This document shows positions 52,975 through 62,030 of a stretch of 64,000 bases of DNA, one piece after another. This DNA comes from DASRHT01 sp035293765. Its GTDB lineage: Bacteria > Chloroflexota > Ktedonobacteria > Ktedonobacterales > Ktedonobacteraceae. The translations under genes were made by a program, and so were the position numbers. The stretch is from assembly GCA_035293765.1 (NCBI GenBank), contig DATGMF010000091.1:1-64000 (forward strand), read 5' to 3'. The number at the start of each line of letters is the position of its first letter. Position 1 is the first letter of the stretch. The notes beneath the pieces were generated by a model that did not search any database, was not told where the DNA came from, and saw only the letters and a program-made list of their open reading frames with translations.

Positions 52975-53832
52975 ATGGCTACAAAGTTAACAACTCGTTC
53001 TCGCCTGGCATACCGCCCGCGCTGGCTACGTATGGTGTTGCGCTACCTCGTCGTTGGCGTGGCATCGCTTTTTGCAATCTTCCCGCTCTACTGGATATTT
53101 GTGTCATCGCTGCTCACCACCCATAGCGCGTTTGATAGCGTGCCGCATTTTCTTCCCGATTGGGATTGGTCAAACTACGCGCGGGCCTGGAGCCTTGCTC
53201 CCTGGGTGCAATACTTTGCCAATAGCGTCTTTATCGCAAGCTGTACGGTGGCGCTGGCCCTGGTGACATCGCTGCTCGCGGGCTACGCCTTTGGCACGAT
53301 GAAATTTCCCGGGCGCAATATCCTGTTCCTGGCTATTCTGGGATTGATTATGATCCCTGCCGAGGCCACGCTGATCCCCAGCTACCTGATCGTCTCGACG
53401 CTGGGCTGGATTGATACCTATCAGGCGCAAATCATCCCGTTCGCGGTCAGCATCTCGGGCATATTTCTGCTGCGGCAGTTCTTTCTTTCACTGCCGCCGT
53501 CGCTCTGGGAGGCCGCTCAGCTTGATGGTTGCACCCGTTTCGGCTATCTGATGCGGATCGCGGCTCCCCTGGCGCGGCCTGCGCTGACGGTGGTGGCGTT
53601 GCAGGTCTTTATTAGCTCGTGGAATGCCTTTCTCTGGCCCTATCTTGTGACCAGTTCTGACGCGCTGCGACCGGTCGAGGTGGGCCTGCAAGCATTTCTC
53701 ACGGCTGATGGCACCGATCCAACTGGGCTGGCGGCGGCAGCGGCATTCACAACGCTACCCGTACTGGTAATTTTTCTTGTGGCCCAGCGTCAGTTTATTG
53801 AAGGAATATCGGCGGGCAGCACCCGGGGCTAA
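52975..53832 (+). CDS. carbohydrate ABC transporter permease (MalG type)
   Basis: 285 residues, six hydrophobic segments. VASLFAIFPLYWIFVSSLLT is the typical first one; LLAGYAFGTMKFPGRNILF and MIPAEATLIPSYLIVSTLGW follow; the EAA loop is LPPSLWEAAQLDGCTRFGY then IAAPLARPALTV near residue 185. GGGAGC precedes the ATG, 13 bp after the first permease gene: one operon. It forms the channel with its partner. Confidence 0.93.
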   Translation: MATKLTTRSRLAYRPRWLRMVLRYLVVGVASLFAIFPLYWIFVSSLLTTHSAFDSVPHFLPDWDWSNYARAWSLAPWVQYFANSVFIASCTVALALVTSLLAGYAFGTMKFPGRNILFLAILGLIMIPAEATLIPSYLIVSTLGWIDTYQAQIIPFAVSISGIFLLRQFFLSLPPSLWEAAQLDGCTRFGYLMRIAAPLARPALTVVALQVFISSWNAFLWPYLVTSSDALRPVEVGLQAFLTADGTDPTGLAAAAAFTTLPVLVIFLVAQRQFIEGISAGSTRG

Positions 53833-53938
53833 TGACTTGCGCCAGTTCCACTGGTCGGCGTTTCACGCAGCGCCGGAGTGTGTTGATAGCAATCATCTCT
53901 ACATCTGTTCTTATTTTTAGCAAAAAGGAAGGTATTTT

Positions 53939-55264
53939 ATGGATCGTAGCTGGTCGCGTAAGATCCTGGTTATCGTCATGATGACGATGCTCCTCATGGC
54001 TGCGTGCGGTGGGTCGCCATCGAATAGTGGCACTCCCACTAACACCGGTGGCCTTGATCCCCACAAAAAGTACACCGTGAACTTCTGGGAAGCGTTTGCC
54101 ACAGGCGCCAACAAAATTTCGTTAGAGGCGCTGACAAGGCGCTATATGCAGCTCCATCCCAATGTGGACGTCAAGCTACAGGCGTATGACTCTTACCCCA
54201 CGTTGAAGACGAAGCTCACGGCTGCTATCGCCGCTGGCAACCCTCCAACCATCGCGCAGGTCTATGAGAACTGGGCGAACCAGTATCAGCAATCGGGCGC
54301 GCTGGTATCTTTACAGCCCTTTATTGCTGGTAAGAACGGCCTGAGCCAGCAGGATTTGCAGGATTTCTATCCCTCGCTGCTGCAAGATGGGCAAATTGGC
54401 GGTGTGCAGTACGAGATGCCCTTTAATAAGAGCGACGAGGTGCTCTACTACAACGTGGACGCGTTGCAGAGACTGGGCATAGCGCCGCCGACAACATTTC
54501 AGGAACTGGAAGCTGATTTGACCAAAGTGACGAAAGCTGACGGCTCGCGCTGGGGACTTTCGTTTACGCCAAGCTCGGATGAATGGTCGATTCTCTACAA
54601 GCTTTTTGGCGGCGGCGACTTTTTGACCGCTGATGGCAAACATTCAGCTTTTGCCAGCGGCGCCAATGGCAAGGCCGCGCAACAGGCACTGGGCGAGCTG
54701 GCTCCCCTGGTCAAGTCGGGGGCGGTGCATATCACCCAGAACTTTAACTGGCAGAACGATTTTGCCTCCCAGAAATCGCTCTTTGCGATCAGCACTATCG
54801 CCAGCTATCCCTTTATTGTCCAGGCTGCCGCGAACGCTTTTAAGCTGATGGAAGTGCCGCTTCCGCCAGGCCCCGCCGGTCAGTTTACCGTCCTCTTTGG
54901 CACGAACCTGTCCCTGTTCTCAGGCGCAAGCTCCGATTCGCTGGTGGCGGGCTGGGATTATATGAAGTATCTAACAGGCTTTGAGGCGGGTGCGGCCTTT
55001 GTGCGCGAGACGGGCTATATGCCTGTACGCAAGTCGGTCTTCGATAGCTCGAACCTCCAGGATTACTATAGCAAGGTCCCGGCGCGTAAAGCTGGCCCTC
55101 AATCGCTCAAATTCGCCTTTGTGGCATCAATCATCCCGGCCTGGGATCAGTGCCGCGATATCATCACCACCAACTTTATCGCGACCCTGAACGGTCAAAG
55201 CCAGGCCGCAGCGGCTCTGACGAAAACGGCATCAGCCTGCGATTCCGCCCTGGCTCAAGGCTAA
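53939..55264 (+). CDS. extracellular solute-binding lipoprotein
   Basis: 441 residues. A lipoprotein signal: KILVIVMMTMLLMAAC with the lipidated Cys near residue 23, then a Ser/Thr/Gly/Pro linker. The mature part has the family-1 binding-protein pattern: VNFWEAFATGANKI, QLHPNVDVKLQAYDSY, AAIAAGNPPTIAQVYENW, GVQYEMPFNKSDEVLYYN, and MKYLTGFEAGAAFVRETGYM. It captures a sugar or related solute outside the cell for the two permeases upstream. AAAAAGGAAGG precedes the ATG. A hairpin follows the stop. Confidence 0.93.
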   Translation: MDRSWSRKILVIVMMTMLLMAACGGSPSNSGTPTNTGGLDPHKKYTVNFWEAFATGANKISLEALTRRYMQLHPNVDVKLQAYDSYPTLKTKLTAAIAAGNPPTIAQVYENWANQYQQSGALVSLQPFIAGKNGLSQQDLQDFYPSLLQDGQIGGVQYEMPFNKSDEVLYYNVDALQRLGIAPPTTFQELEADLTKVTKADGSRWGLSFTPSSDEWSILYKLFGGGDFLTADGKHSAFASGANGKAAQQALGELAPLVKSGAVHITQNFNWQNDFASQKSLFAISTIASYPFIVQAAANAFKLMEVPLPPGPAGQFTVLFGTNLSLFSGASSDSLVAGWDYMKYLTGFEAGAAFVRETGYMPVRKSVFDSSNLQDYYSKVPARKAGPQSLKFAFVASIIPAWDQCRDIITTNFIATLNGQSQAAAALTKTASACDSALAQG

Positions 55265-55276
55265 TCACATCATCGA

Positions 55277-55302
55277 GCACATCATCCGCAAGGGTGATGT
55301 GC
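55277..55302 (+). terminator. terminator of the ABC importer operon
   Basis: GCACATCA and TGATGTGC form a perfect 8-bp stem with a 10-base loop, 13 bases after the stop codon. Confidence 0.55.
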
Positions 55303-55412
55303 TGCCTGTCGGGTATCTTTGTAGCTGTGTCTCTTCGATTTTAATGTTTTATCAGGTTAAACGATGATTATCATTAAAATCGAATTAATATCTGGAAAAG
55401 CATCTAATGCCC

Positions 55413-55441
55413 TTGACTTTGCATAAAAATTTCTGTAAGCT
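55413..55441 (+). promoter_or_regulatory. possible promoter of the AT-rich cluster
   Basis: TTGACT and TAAGCT are spaced by 17 bases, about 75 bp before the flavoprotein start, in the only AT-rich gap of that side. The -10 word is weak. Confidence 0.25.
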
Positions 55442-55515
55442 TATTAAGTGCCAATAATCGCTATTACTTGTATAAGCTCTCCAATGTGATAGGTAAATGA
55501 AGGAGGTAGTGCTCT

Positions 55516-56823
55516 ATGCCATTTTATTTTACTCCTCCTCCTTATCTTCTAGAGAGCCCTATTGGTCGTACTTTGTATGGTGATGTACCTGACGCCTTGA
55601 CAATAGATTCTTCTTTGACATTGCCAGATGCTTGTGAAATTGCAATTATTGGTGGCGGTATTGCATCTATTGCGCTAGCAACCCGGTTGTGGCATTGTAA
55701 TTTGCTTCATCAGACGATCATTATTGAGCAGGCATCATCTCTGGCAGAGACTTTTTTTTCTAGAATATCGAAACTCCGACAACGTGTGATGAGAAGCCCA
55801 TACGAACATCATGTAGGGGCTGAATATGTTCGTGATTGTGAAATGTTAGATTTTGCTCGCGTCAATTGGCGTCATCTCACAGATATCGAACGTGGTGAAA
55901 TCCGAATGGCTCAATCTGGACAGCGATCTGTTGTGCCGGTAGACGTATTTTGCGCTTATATCCGCCATGCTGTAGAAGCACATCAGATAAGACATCAGGT
56001 GCGGCGAGGGCATGTGAATAGTGTTCAAGTTCTTGGACCGCATCATTTTGTTCTTAATATTGATGGACGGCACTTGACAGCTCGAAATGTTATATGGGCT
56101 GTCGGTGATCAAGCACGACCACTTCCTGAATGGGTGAAGAGGGGACAAAGTAAGAAGCGAGTTTCTCATTGGGAAGAGCCAGGACAGGACGATGAAATAG
56201 AACATGCTGTTGTCGTGGGCGCTGGAATGAGTGCTGCTCATTTGCTGCTCAATCTGCGAGAAGCAGGTATCCGTGTTACATGGATTGTCCGTAAACAAGA
56301 GAGATATCAATGCACGGATGTTAATGCATTGTACTTTCGTCCAGAAGGCCGATCATATTTTCTTCGTCAATCTCTTGCCCAACGTCTTGAGTGTCTTCAA
56401 GAACAACAGCGAGCGTCTATCATGCTCGAGTTTGAGCCAATCTTTCGCTCTTGGGAAGAACAAGGGGGTCTGGTAGTCTATCGGCAAACAGAAGTACTCG
56501 ACTTAGAACCCGATAATGACGGAGTACATCTTAGACTCTCCAATGGAATGGAAGTGCATACAAATCACGTCTATACGGCTTTTGGAATGCATCCTGTGTT
56601 CTCTCCTCCTCTGATCAGTGAGGGCAAAGCGCTTTATCAAGGGCGACCATATCCTCTAGCAGACGATAAGACGCTTGAGCTGCTAAATTGTCCAGGAGCA
56701 TTCGTCTGCGGTTCGTTGGCAAGTTTATCTATCGGGCCTGCAGCAAGAAATATTGATGGCGCTCGAATTGCGGCTGATCGTATCGTATCTCATCTTGTCC
56801 AGCTACAGGAAAGGAAAGTATGA
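55516..56823 (+). CDS. FAD-dependent oxidoreductase (SidA/FMO-like)
   Basis: 435 residues with two dinucleotide-binding folds: FAD at EIAIIGGGIASIALATRLW (residue 36 on) and NADPH at HAVVVGAGMSAAHLLLNL near 235. The region between has RKQERYQCTDVNALYFRPEG after the second fold, and the C-terminus carries an FAD-closing PGAFVCGSLASLSIGPAARN. The order resembles N-hydroxylating or Baeyer-Villiger-type monooxygenases and simple two-domain reductases; the substrate is unknown. GGAGG lies 9 bases before the ATG. Codons end in A or T far more than in neighbouring operons, as in the next four genes. The stop overlaps the next start as ATGA. Confidence 0.85.
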   Translation: MPFYFTPPPYLLESPIGRTLYGDVPDALTIDSSLTLPDACEIAIIGGGIASIALATRLWHCNLLHQTIIIEQASSLAETFFSRISKLRQRVMRSPYEHHVGAEYVRDCEMLDFARVNWRHLTDIERGEIRMAQSGQRSVVPVDVFCAYIRHAVEAHQIRHQVRRGHVNSVQVLGPHHFVLNIDGRHLTARNVIWAVGDQARPLPEWVKRGQSKKRVSHWEEPGQDDEIEHAVVVGAGMSAAHLLLNLREAGIRVTWIVRKQERYQCTDVNALYFRPEGRSYFLRQSLAQRLECLQEQQRASIMLEFEPIFRSWEEQGGLVVYRQTEVLDLEPDNDGVHLRLSNGMEVHTNHVYTAFGMHPVFSPPLISEGKALYQGRPYPLADDKTLELLNCPGAFVCGSLASLSIGPAARNIDGARIAADRIVSHLVQLQERKV

Positions 56824-57239
56824 CTCAAGCATCTCAGGCACAGGACTCTTTTGACTCCGTTACAATAGAAGAAGTAATGGTTCTTCTTGGTCTGAGTATA
56901 GAAGCACTATTTATGGCTCTTGGTGTTTACGAAATAATTTCAACTACCGGTGAGTTATTTCTGCGTACGGAACGTGCCTTACATCAAGGGGCATTTTTAA
57001 TATCATCTGACGAGGCGCTTAGTTATGGGCGAGGCGTATGGGAGAGAGCTCAAGGCCAGTTAGATTGTCATGATATACAGCGGAACTTCGAGGCGCTTGG
57101 GCTACGCTCAGGAGATCCTCGTGAATTAATTCCACGATACTCCCGATTAGTCAGTAATAGGCTAAGAGTAGCTTCTGACACGGTAATGAATCATCTCTTT
57201 GTAGCATTGCTCATCAAGTCTCCGAGTCCAAATTTGTAG
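56820..57239 (+). CDS. unrecognised small protein of the cluster
   Basis: 139 residues, mostly helical. The N-terminal segment EEVMVLLGLSIEALFMALGV is hydrophobic but contains Glu, more like a packed helix than a membrane span. Later helices: ALSYGRGVWERAQGQLDCH and LVSNRLRVASDTVMNHLFV. No motif I can name; it may be a carrier, chaperone or small catalytic partner of the flavoprotein, with which it is translationally coupled (ATGA overlap). Confidence 0.7.
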   Translation: MTQASQAQDSFDSVTIEEVMVLLGLSIEALFMALGVYEIISTTGELFLRTERALHQGAFLISSDEALSYGRGVWERAQGQLDCHDIQRNFEALGLRSGDPRELIPRYSRLVSNRLRVASDTVMNHLFVALLIKSPSPNL

Positions 57240-57374
57240 GCCATGATCATTTGTGGGTAGAAGTCAGAGTAGTTTATTTTTGATAAGAGAACTGTATCTC
57301 CTATGCTTGATCGCTGTGTTCTCTTATGAGTTCACACAGAGCTGGTGCATTAGAGAAAAGAAAGGGAAGTCTGT

Positions 57375-57902
57375 ATGACAACATTTCGCTCCAAAGATGT
57401 TGAGATGGCTGCCGTTGTAGACGTCGAGAAGCGTCTAGTGCTCATCACGGGGACCATTGATACCAATGATCATGACATCTTAGTACGCGTCGATTTACCA
57501 GATGCTGGTGAATGGTCGATCATCAAAAGCGAAACTAACTTGACAGATTCAAGCTGGTTTGCCTGGCAGATCACTTTTGGTGAAGGAATGTTTCTAGCTC
57601 CTGGAAGCGAGGACCGTGTGCTGGCGCGGCAGTACAAAGCTCACTATGCTAATGCGGAAAAGGGGCGGCTTACTTTCTATGATGGCGAGGTGCGTCCAGG
57701 AGAAGCCGTGCTGAAAATGTTTACGATTCGGACACCTGTACCGCGCATTGTCATGGCTCATGACCGTGAAAAGGATCCCTGGATGGGCATGACATCAGAA
57801 CAAATGCTGGCGAAAGTGAAGGAAGGTCATCCACCACGCCCCTATATTGAGGTGTATCTCCCTGTACGCCTGGTGAATACGCGTGTTACAGAGCTTGTCT
57901 GA
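57375..57902 (+). CDS. unrecognised 175-residue protein of the cluster
   Basis: A strand-rich soluble protein: MAAVVDVEKRLVLITGTIDT, EWSIIKSETNLTDSSWFAWQ, a middle (APGSEDRVLARQYKAHYA) and an end with PRPYIEVYLPVRLVN. No cofactor motif or signal. I do not recognise it; size and strand pattern could fit a beta-sandwich or lipocalin-like enzyme. AAAGAAAGGG precedes the ATG, 135 bp after the previous gene. Confidence 0.7.
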   Translation: MTTFRSKDVEMAAVVDVEKRLVLITGTIDTNDHDILVRVDLPDAGEWSIIKSETNLTDSSWFAWQITFGEGMFLAPGSEDRVLARQYKAHYANAEKGRLTFYDGEVRPGEAVLKMFTIRTPVPRIVMAHDREKDPWMGMTSEQMLAKVKEGHPPRPYIEVYLPVRLVNTRVTELV

Positions 57903-58035
57903 GTATCTCTGATCAATGAGAGCAGGTCACATTCGTACGTCTTCAAGAGAGATCTGGGTGAGGTTAAGCCTTTAGTGGGCAGTACTCTGACCCAGATTTC
58001 TGATTGTGAGTTTGTTAGGAAGAGATCGTAGCTTT

Positions 58036-59313
58036 ATGGGGAAAGCATATCCTCCAACTGAAAAACAGTCATCTATTTATCAGAAAAAAGTTCTCGGCTT
58101 CTATCTTGGAGCAAGAACGATTTCGCTTCTTGGAGACCGTATTGCGGAACTAGTAATCCCATATCTTCTTATCACAGCTACTGGCTCTGCTTTTACTGCC
58201 GGGTTTGTGGGAGCAATAGAACAACTGCCAACTCTCCTATTTGCCCTATGGATTGGTGTTGCCATTGATCGAACTTCGCCTCTCAAAGCTATGCTGACAG
58301 CGGATTTTGTACGAGCCACGCTTTTTATCATAGTGGCTCTACTTCTGATCTGGAATGCTTATCTCATTTGGCCTTTAGCTATCCTCCTATTTTTTATTGG
58401 CATTGCCAATGTTTGGTTTCGCGTTGCGGCGGGAGCCATTCTTCCCACAATTGTTGCGCGAGAACGTCTTGTCGCTGCCAATGGTTACGCCGAAGCAGCA
58501 GATGCTGCTATGACCATAGCAGGACCACCGCTAGGCGGTTTTATTTATCTGGTGCTAGGGAGAGGCGCTTCAATCGTTGCTAATGCTCTTTCATTTTTAT
58601 TCTCAGGGGCCCTTCTCCTATTTATCAAACCACCTTTTCAGCATACCTCGGCGGCTCGCTCGAAGCAAAAACCCTCACTACAAAACTTATTCATAGGAGT
58701 ACGAGCACTTGCACGGATTCCACAGTTGCGAACGACGCAAGTAACGCTGCTTACTTTGAATGCCGAAACGAGTGCCATTGTTTTGCTCATTGTTGCACTA
58801 TCAACACATGAGTTGCATTTTTCATCATTAAATACAGGAATCATTCTTACAGGTGCTGGTATAGGCGGGCTACTTACCAGTACTCTCATTGCAGGGCGCC
58901 TCTCGCAAAGACAATGGGGCCATATATTAGGGATAACATTAGTTGTCATGGCAATCGCTCTGATGCTGCTTGCCTTTGCCAATGGACTCGCGATGGCTTT
59001 TGCTGCAAATATGGTACTGGATGGTGCTGCTGCTTTAGGGTTTGTTGTTGCTGGTTCAGTGCGACAGACGTTAACTCCAGATCCATTTTTAGGACAGGTC
59101 TCGGCGGCGTCATCGTTTCTTAATACAAGTATTCGCACAATTAGCGTTTTTCTGACAGGCGTACTTGTCACCACTCTAGGGCAGCGTATAGCGTTCATAC
59201 CCTTTGCTCTATTGCAAGTTGTGATTGGCATGTTTCTACTCGTAACTCCTTCAGCACGTCAGCCCTTATCTTTGCTGATGCCTCTTCCTATAGCAGTATT
59301 TGAATTTAAATAA
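58036..59313 (+). CDS. MFS exporter (MefA-like)
   Basis: 425 residues, about 12 hydrophobic segments. LGARTISLLGDRIAELVIPY is the usual start of macrolide/multidrug MFS exporters; ALWIGVAIDRTSPLKAML near residue 75 replaces the canonical loop signature; RERLVAANGYAEAADAAMTI is a family hallmark seen also in the MFS protein at 30681-31937. Likely exports the product of this cluster. The ATG at 58036 gives the usual N-terminus, with AGGAAGAG upstream; a GTG ten codons earlier is possible. Confidence 0.9.
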   Translation: MGKAYPPTEKQSSIYQKKVLGFYLGARTISLLGDRIAELVIPYLLITATGSAFTAGFVGAIEQLPTLLFALWIGVAIDRTSPLKAMLTADFVRATLFIIVALLLIWNAYLIWPLAILLFFIGIANVWFRVAAGAILPTIVARERLVAANGYAEAADAAMTIAGPPLGGFIYLVLGRGASIVANALSFLFSGALLLFIKPPFQHTSAARSKQKPSLQNLFIGVRALARIPQLRTTQVTLLTLNAETSAIVLLIVALSTHELHFSSLNTGIILTGAGIGGLLTSTLIAGRLSQRQWGHILGITLVVMAIALMLLAFANGLAMAFAANMVLDGAAALGFVVAGSVRQTLTPDPFLGQVSAASSFLNTSIRTISVFLTGVLVTTLGQRIAFIPFALLQVVIGMFLLVTPSARQPLSLLMPLPIAVFEFK

Positions 59314-59346
59314 AGAGGAAAACGAGAGAAAAGGAGCATAGCTACT

Positions 59347-61011
59347 ATGATTATTTTGGGGATCAATGGAAAATTGGATGGTCACGATCCTTCTGCCGCA
59401 CTACTGCGAGAAGGACAACTTCTCGCAGCAGCAGAAGAAGAACGCTTCTATCGCATAAAACATGCTCCCGGACGCTTTCCATATCATGCTACTGCCTGGT
59501 GCTTGACGCAGGCAGGGATCTCGGTTGATGAAATAGATGCTATTGTGTTTGGGTGGGAGCCTACCCGTCAGCCAGATGCTCCTGAACCCACAGATACAGA
59601 CGCATTAAGGGATCTCATACTCCCGCCAGTCCTCTTCCCTCGGACCCGCAGTGTTCCTGTCCACCGCGTACCGCACCATCTTGCTCATGCTGCATATGCT
59701 TTTTATAGCTCTCCATTTAACGAAGCCGCAGCTCTTATTGTTGATGGCTCAGGAGAACGCGAGTCGATCAGCGTTTTTCGTTGCAATACCACAGGACTTG
59801 AGTTAGTATGGTCTCTTCCATTTGTCAATTCCCCAGGATTCTTCTACGAGGCTTTAACACGTTTTGTGGGCATGACTTTGTTCGATGAAGGGAAAACGAT
59901 GGGTTTAGCTGCCTATGGACAAGAACGTTACACATTTCCGTCTCTTTTAGAACATCCTCCTTTATCTCCGGCAGCAGACCCTGATGCAGAGCATTATAGA
60001 GCTATTTTGAAAGCATGGAGACAAATATTAGAAAAGCATACCAATACCTCACCTAATCCGCGCTTGCCCAGATTTTCAATGGAAGAAGGGCGTGCTGATG
60101 CAAAGGCGGTAGGCTATCCACAAATCTACCGAGACATTGCTTTGGCGGGTCAGCGGCGATTAGAGGAAGACCTTTTGACACTGGCCCAGAGAGCACTTCA
60201 TGATACGGGGTACTCAAACCTTGTTCTTGCTGGAGGCGTTGCTTTAAATTGCGTAGCAAATGGCAAGCTCGCACAGACACTCGGGGCTTCGATAGGGTTT
60301 CATGTACCACCAGCAAGCGGAGATGCTGGTATCTCTCTAGGGGCTGCGCTTTACGGAGCCAGACAATATGGAGACCAGGTCCGGCTCACTAATGCTCATG
60401 TATTCAGTGGTCCTCGTTTTTCTCAAGAACACATCGTTAATCTTCTCCAAGCATGGGGAATTCGCTTTGAGATCCTTGAGGACCCTGTGCCTGCCTTGGT
60501 TGATGAACTCGCACACGGCAAGATCGTTGGCTTCTTTCAAGGTCCCGCCGAAATAGGCCCTCGTGCGCTTGGAGGACGTAGCTTGCTTGCTGATCCCTCT
60601 CAACCAAATATGCTGACCAGGGTCAACCAGCTCAAAAAACGAGAAATGTGGCGACCGCTGGCCCCTAGTTTACCATTTGATGAAGTCCATGCAGTGTTTA
60701 AACATGACGTGTCCTCACCCTTTATGCTTATTAGCTACCCAGTGCTGGATCAGGCTCGTAATACTATCCCTGCTGCTGTTCATGTTGATAATTCCACCAG
60801 ACCACAGATAGTAACACCAGATCTGCATGAAAGCTTCTATCGGCTTGTGAGTGGCTTCGCGCAATGTACTGGAATACCAGCACTGCTAAATACATCTTTC
60901 AATGTTGGTGAGCCGATGGTTCTCACTCCGGCACAAGCTATTAGAACTTTTAGCACTTCACCGATGGATCTACTAGCGATTGAAGGGATAATGCTTCGCA
61001 AGCCTCAATGA
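59347..61011 (+). CDS. NodU/CmcH-type carbamoyltransferase
   Basis: 554 residues. The N-terminal Kae1-like domain starts ILGINGKLDGHDPSAALL and has AAAEEERFYRIKHA, HRVPHHLAHAAYAFYSSPF (metal-binding His) and LIVDGSGERESISVF; LVLAGGVALNCVANGKL closes the ATP site. The C-terminal YrdC-like-replacement domain has FFQGPAEIGPRALGGRSLLA and NTSFNVGEPMV. Enzymes of this family place a carbamoyl group from carbamoyl phosphate and ATP on a hydroxyl of a sugar or natural product (nodulation factors, cephamycin, tobramycin). AAAAGGAG precedes the ATG. Last gene of the cluster. Confidence 0.93.
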   Translation: MIILGINGKLDGHDPSAALLREGQLLAAAEEERFYRIKHAPGRFPYHATAWCLTQAGISVDEIDAIVFGWEPTRQPDAPEPTDTDALRDLILPPVLFPRTRSVPVHRVPHHLAHAAYAFYSSPFNEAAALIVDGSGERESISVFRCNTTGLELVWSLPFVNSPGFFYEALTRFVGMTLFDEGKTMGLAAYGQERYTFPSLLEHPPLSPAADPDAEHYRAILKAWRQILEKHTNTSPNPRLPRFSMEEGRADAKAVGYPQIYRDIALAGQRRLEEDLLTLAQRALHDTGYSNLVLAGGVALNCVANGKLAQTLGASIGFHVPPASGDAGISLGAALYGARQYGDQVRLTNAHVFSGPRFSQEHIVNLLQAWGIRFEILEDPVPALVDELAHGKIVGFFQGPAEIGPRALGGRSLLADPSQPNMLTRVNQLKKREMWRPLAPSLPFDEVHAVFKHDVSSPFMLISYPVLDQARNTIPAAVHVDNSTRPQIVTPDLHESFYRLVSGFAQCTGIPALLNTSFNVGEPMVLTPAQAIRTFSTSPMDLLAIEGIMLRKPQ

Positions 61012-61370
61012 GCGAGTTCAATGCGTTTGCTCCCGTGCTCCTCATATAGAGTGAGGTTAACAAAAGAACTCAGGCTCTGCTAGCTGTTCATCTCCTGCTC
61101 GGCCATCCTTTGACTTTTAAATAGCCCGAGCACAGGCGCGAGAAACTCCTGGCTTGTTGGTTGTGTACTCTGCCGTGATTTCATCGTGACATGATATTGC
61201 GAATGCGGAGGAGAACGGCGATCAATCGGGCGCGCTGTAGCTCCCCGCTTCATCGTGGGAGGTCCCTACGAAGAAGATCCCACAGTCTCTCCTATTTGTT
61301 ATTTTGACTTGTGACTGTTCTATTCACTATACTTAGCAAGTAGGATGTGTTTACGTAACAAGGACAATGG
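61012..61370. other. intergenic region with element fragment
   Basis: No gene seen. It holds the 40-bp repeat end at 61231-61270 and the leader of the DUF402 gene. Confidence 0.5.
61219..61270. repeat. solo right end of the MITE-like element
   Basis: 61231-61270 matches 30646-30685 at 39 of 40 positions, including the terminal GGTCCCTACG. The core CGATCAATCGGGCGC precedes it as in the full element (two differences from the other core). No left end is found within 300 bp, so this is a fragment or a one-ended relative. Confidence 0.6.
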
Positions 61371-61922
61371 TTGGACGGTACTATGAAGCGCAAACGGGCA
61401 GACAGGGCGGATTGGCCTCGCATCGCGAAGAAGCGTTTTGTGCAGACGCGCATTGATGAGAAGGAGTTTTGTGGCTATGTCACCCTGTTCTGTATCGATG
61501 CCGTCCACCAGCCGTTATGGAAAAATCTTTCCGGTCAAAGTATCTGCCTTGTCGATCAGGGCTATTTATGGTTGCAACAATTTCCTCTTAATGCGCACTA
61601 TTCAATTACCTCCATTTTTGATGCTCAGGGCAATTTTGTGCGCTGGTATATCGATATCTGTAAGCAGCACGTTTTAGATGAAGATGGGGTCCTCTGGTAC
61701 GATGATCTCTATCTGGATATCGATGTGTCCCCATCAGGGCAACTGGATCTGCTGGACGTTGATGAGCTTGATGATGCTTTACGACGCGGCCTGGTTACTC
61801 CACTGGAGTATGAGCTGGCCTGGCGAGAGGCCGACCGCATCATTCTGGCAATTGAAGCGGACCGCTTTCCGTTATTGTGGTTATCTGACAATCACAAAGA
61901 CAGATTGCTTAAATTAGTGTAA
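61371..61922 (+). CDS. DUF402-domain protein
   Basis: 183 residues of the DUF402 fold, related to nucleoside tri/diphosphate phosphatases and FAU-1-like RNA-binding proteins. Motifs: ICLVDQGYLWLQQFP, GNFVRWYIDICKQHVLDEDG, WYDDLYLDIDVSPSGQLDLL, VDELDDALRRGLVTPLEYE and a last helix. The acidic Asp cluster in YDDLYLDID binds metal in relatives. AAGGA lies six bases before the TTG at 61371; the ATG four codons later is an alternative start. Confidence 0.85.
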   Translation: MDGTMKRKRADRADWPRIAKKRFVQTRIDEKEFCGYVTLFCIDAVHQPLWKNLSGQSICLVDQGYLWLQQFPLNAHYSITSIFDAQGNFVRWYIDICKQHVLDEDGVLWYDDLYLDIDVSPSGQLDLLDVDELDDALRRGLVTPLEYELAWREADRIILAIEADRFPLLWLSDNHKDRLLKLV

Positions 61923-62030
61923 GTGCAGTATTGTAAGAACTAGGTACTATGGCGTTTTTAGTTGATGGTTCCGACGTATATTCTCTGCTATAATGCTGCT
62001 GGGTAAAGCTAATACAGATAGGGGTCAATC

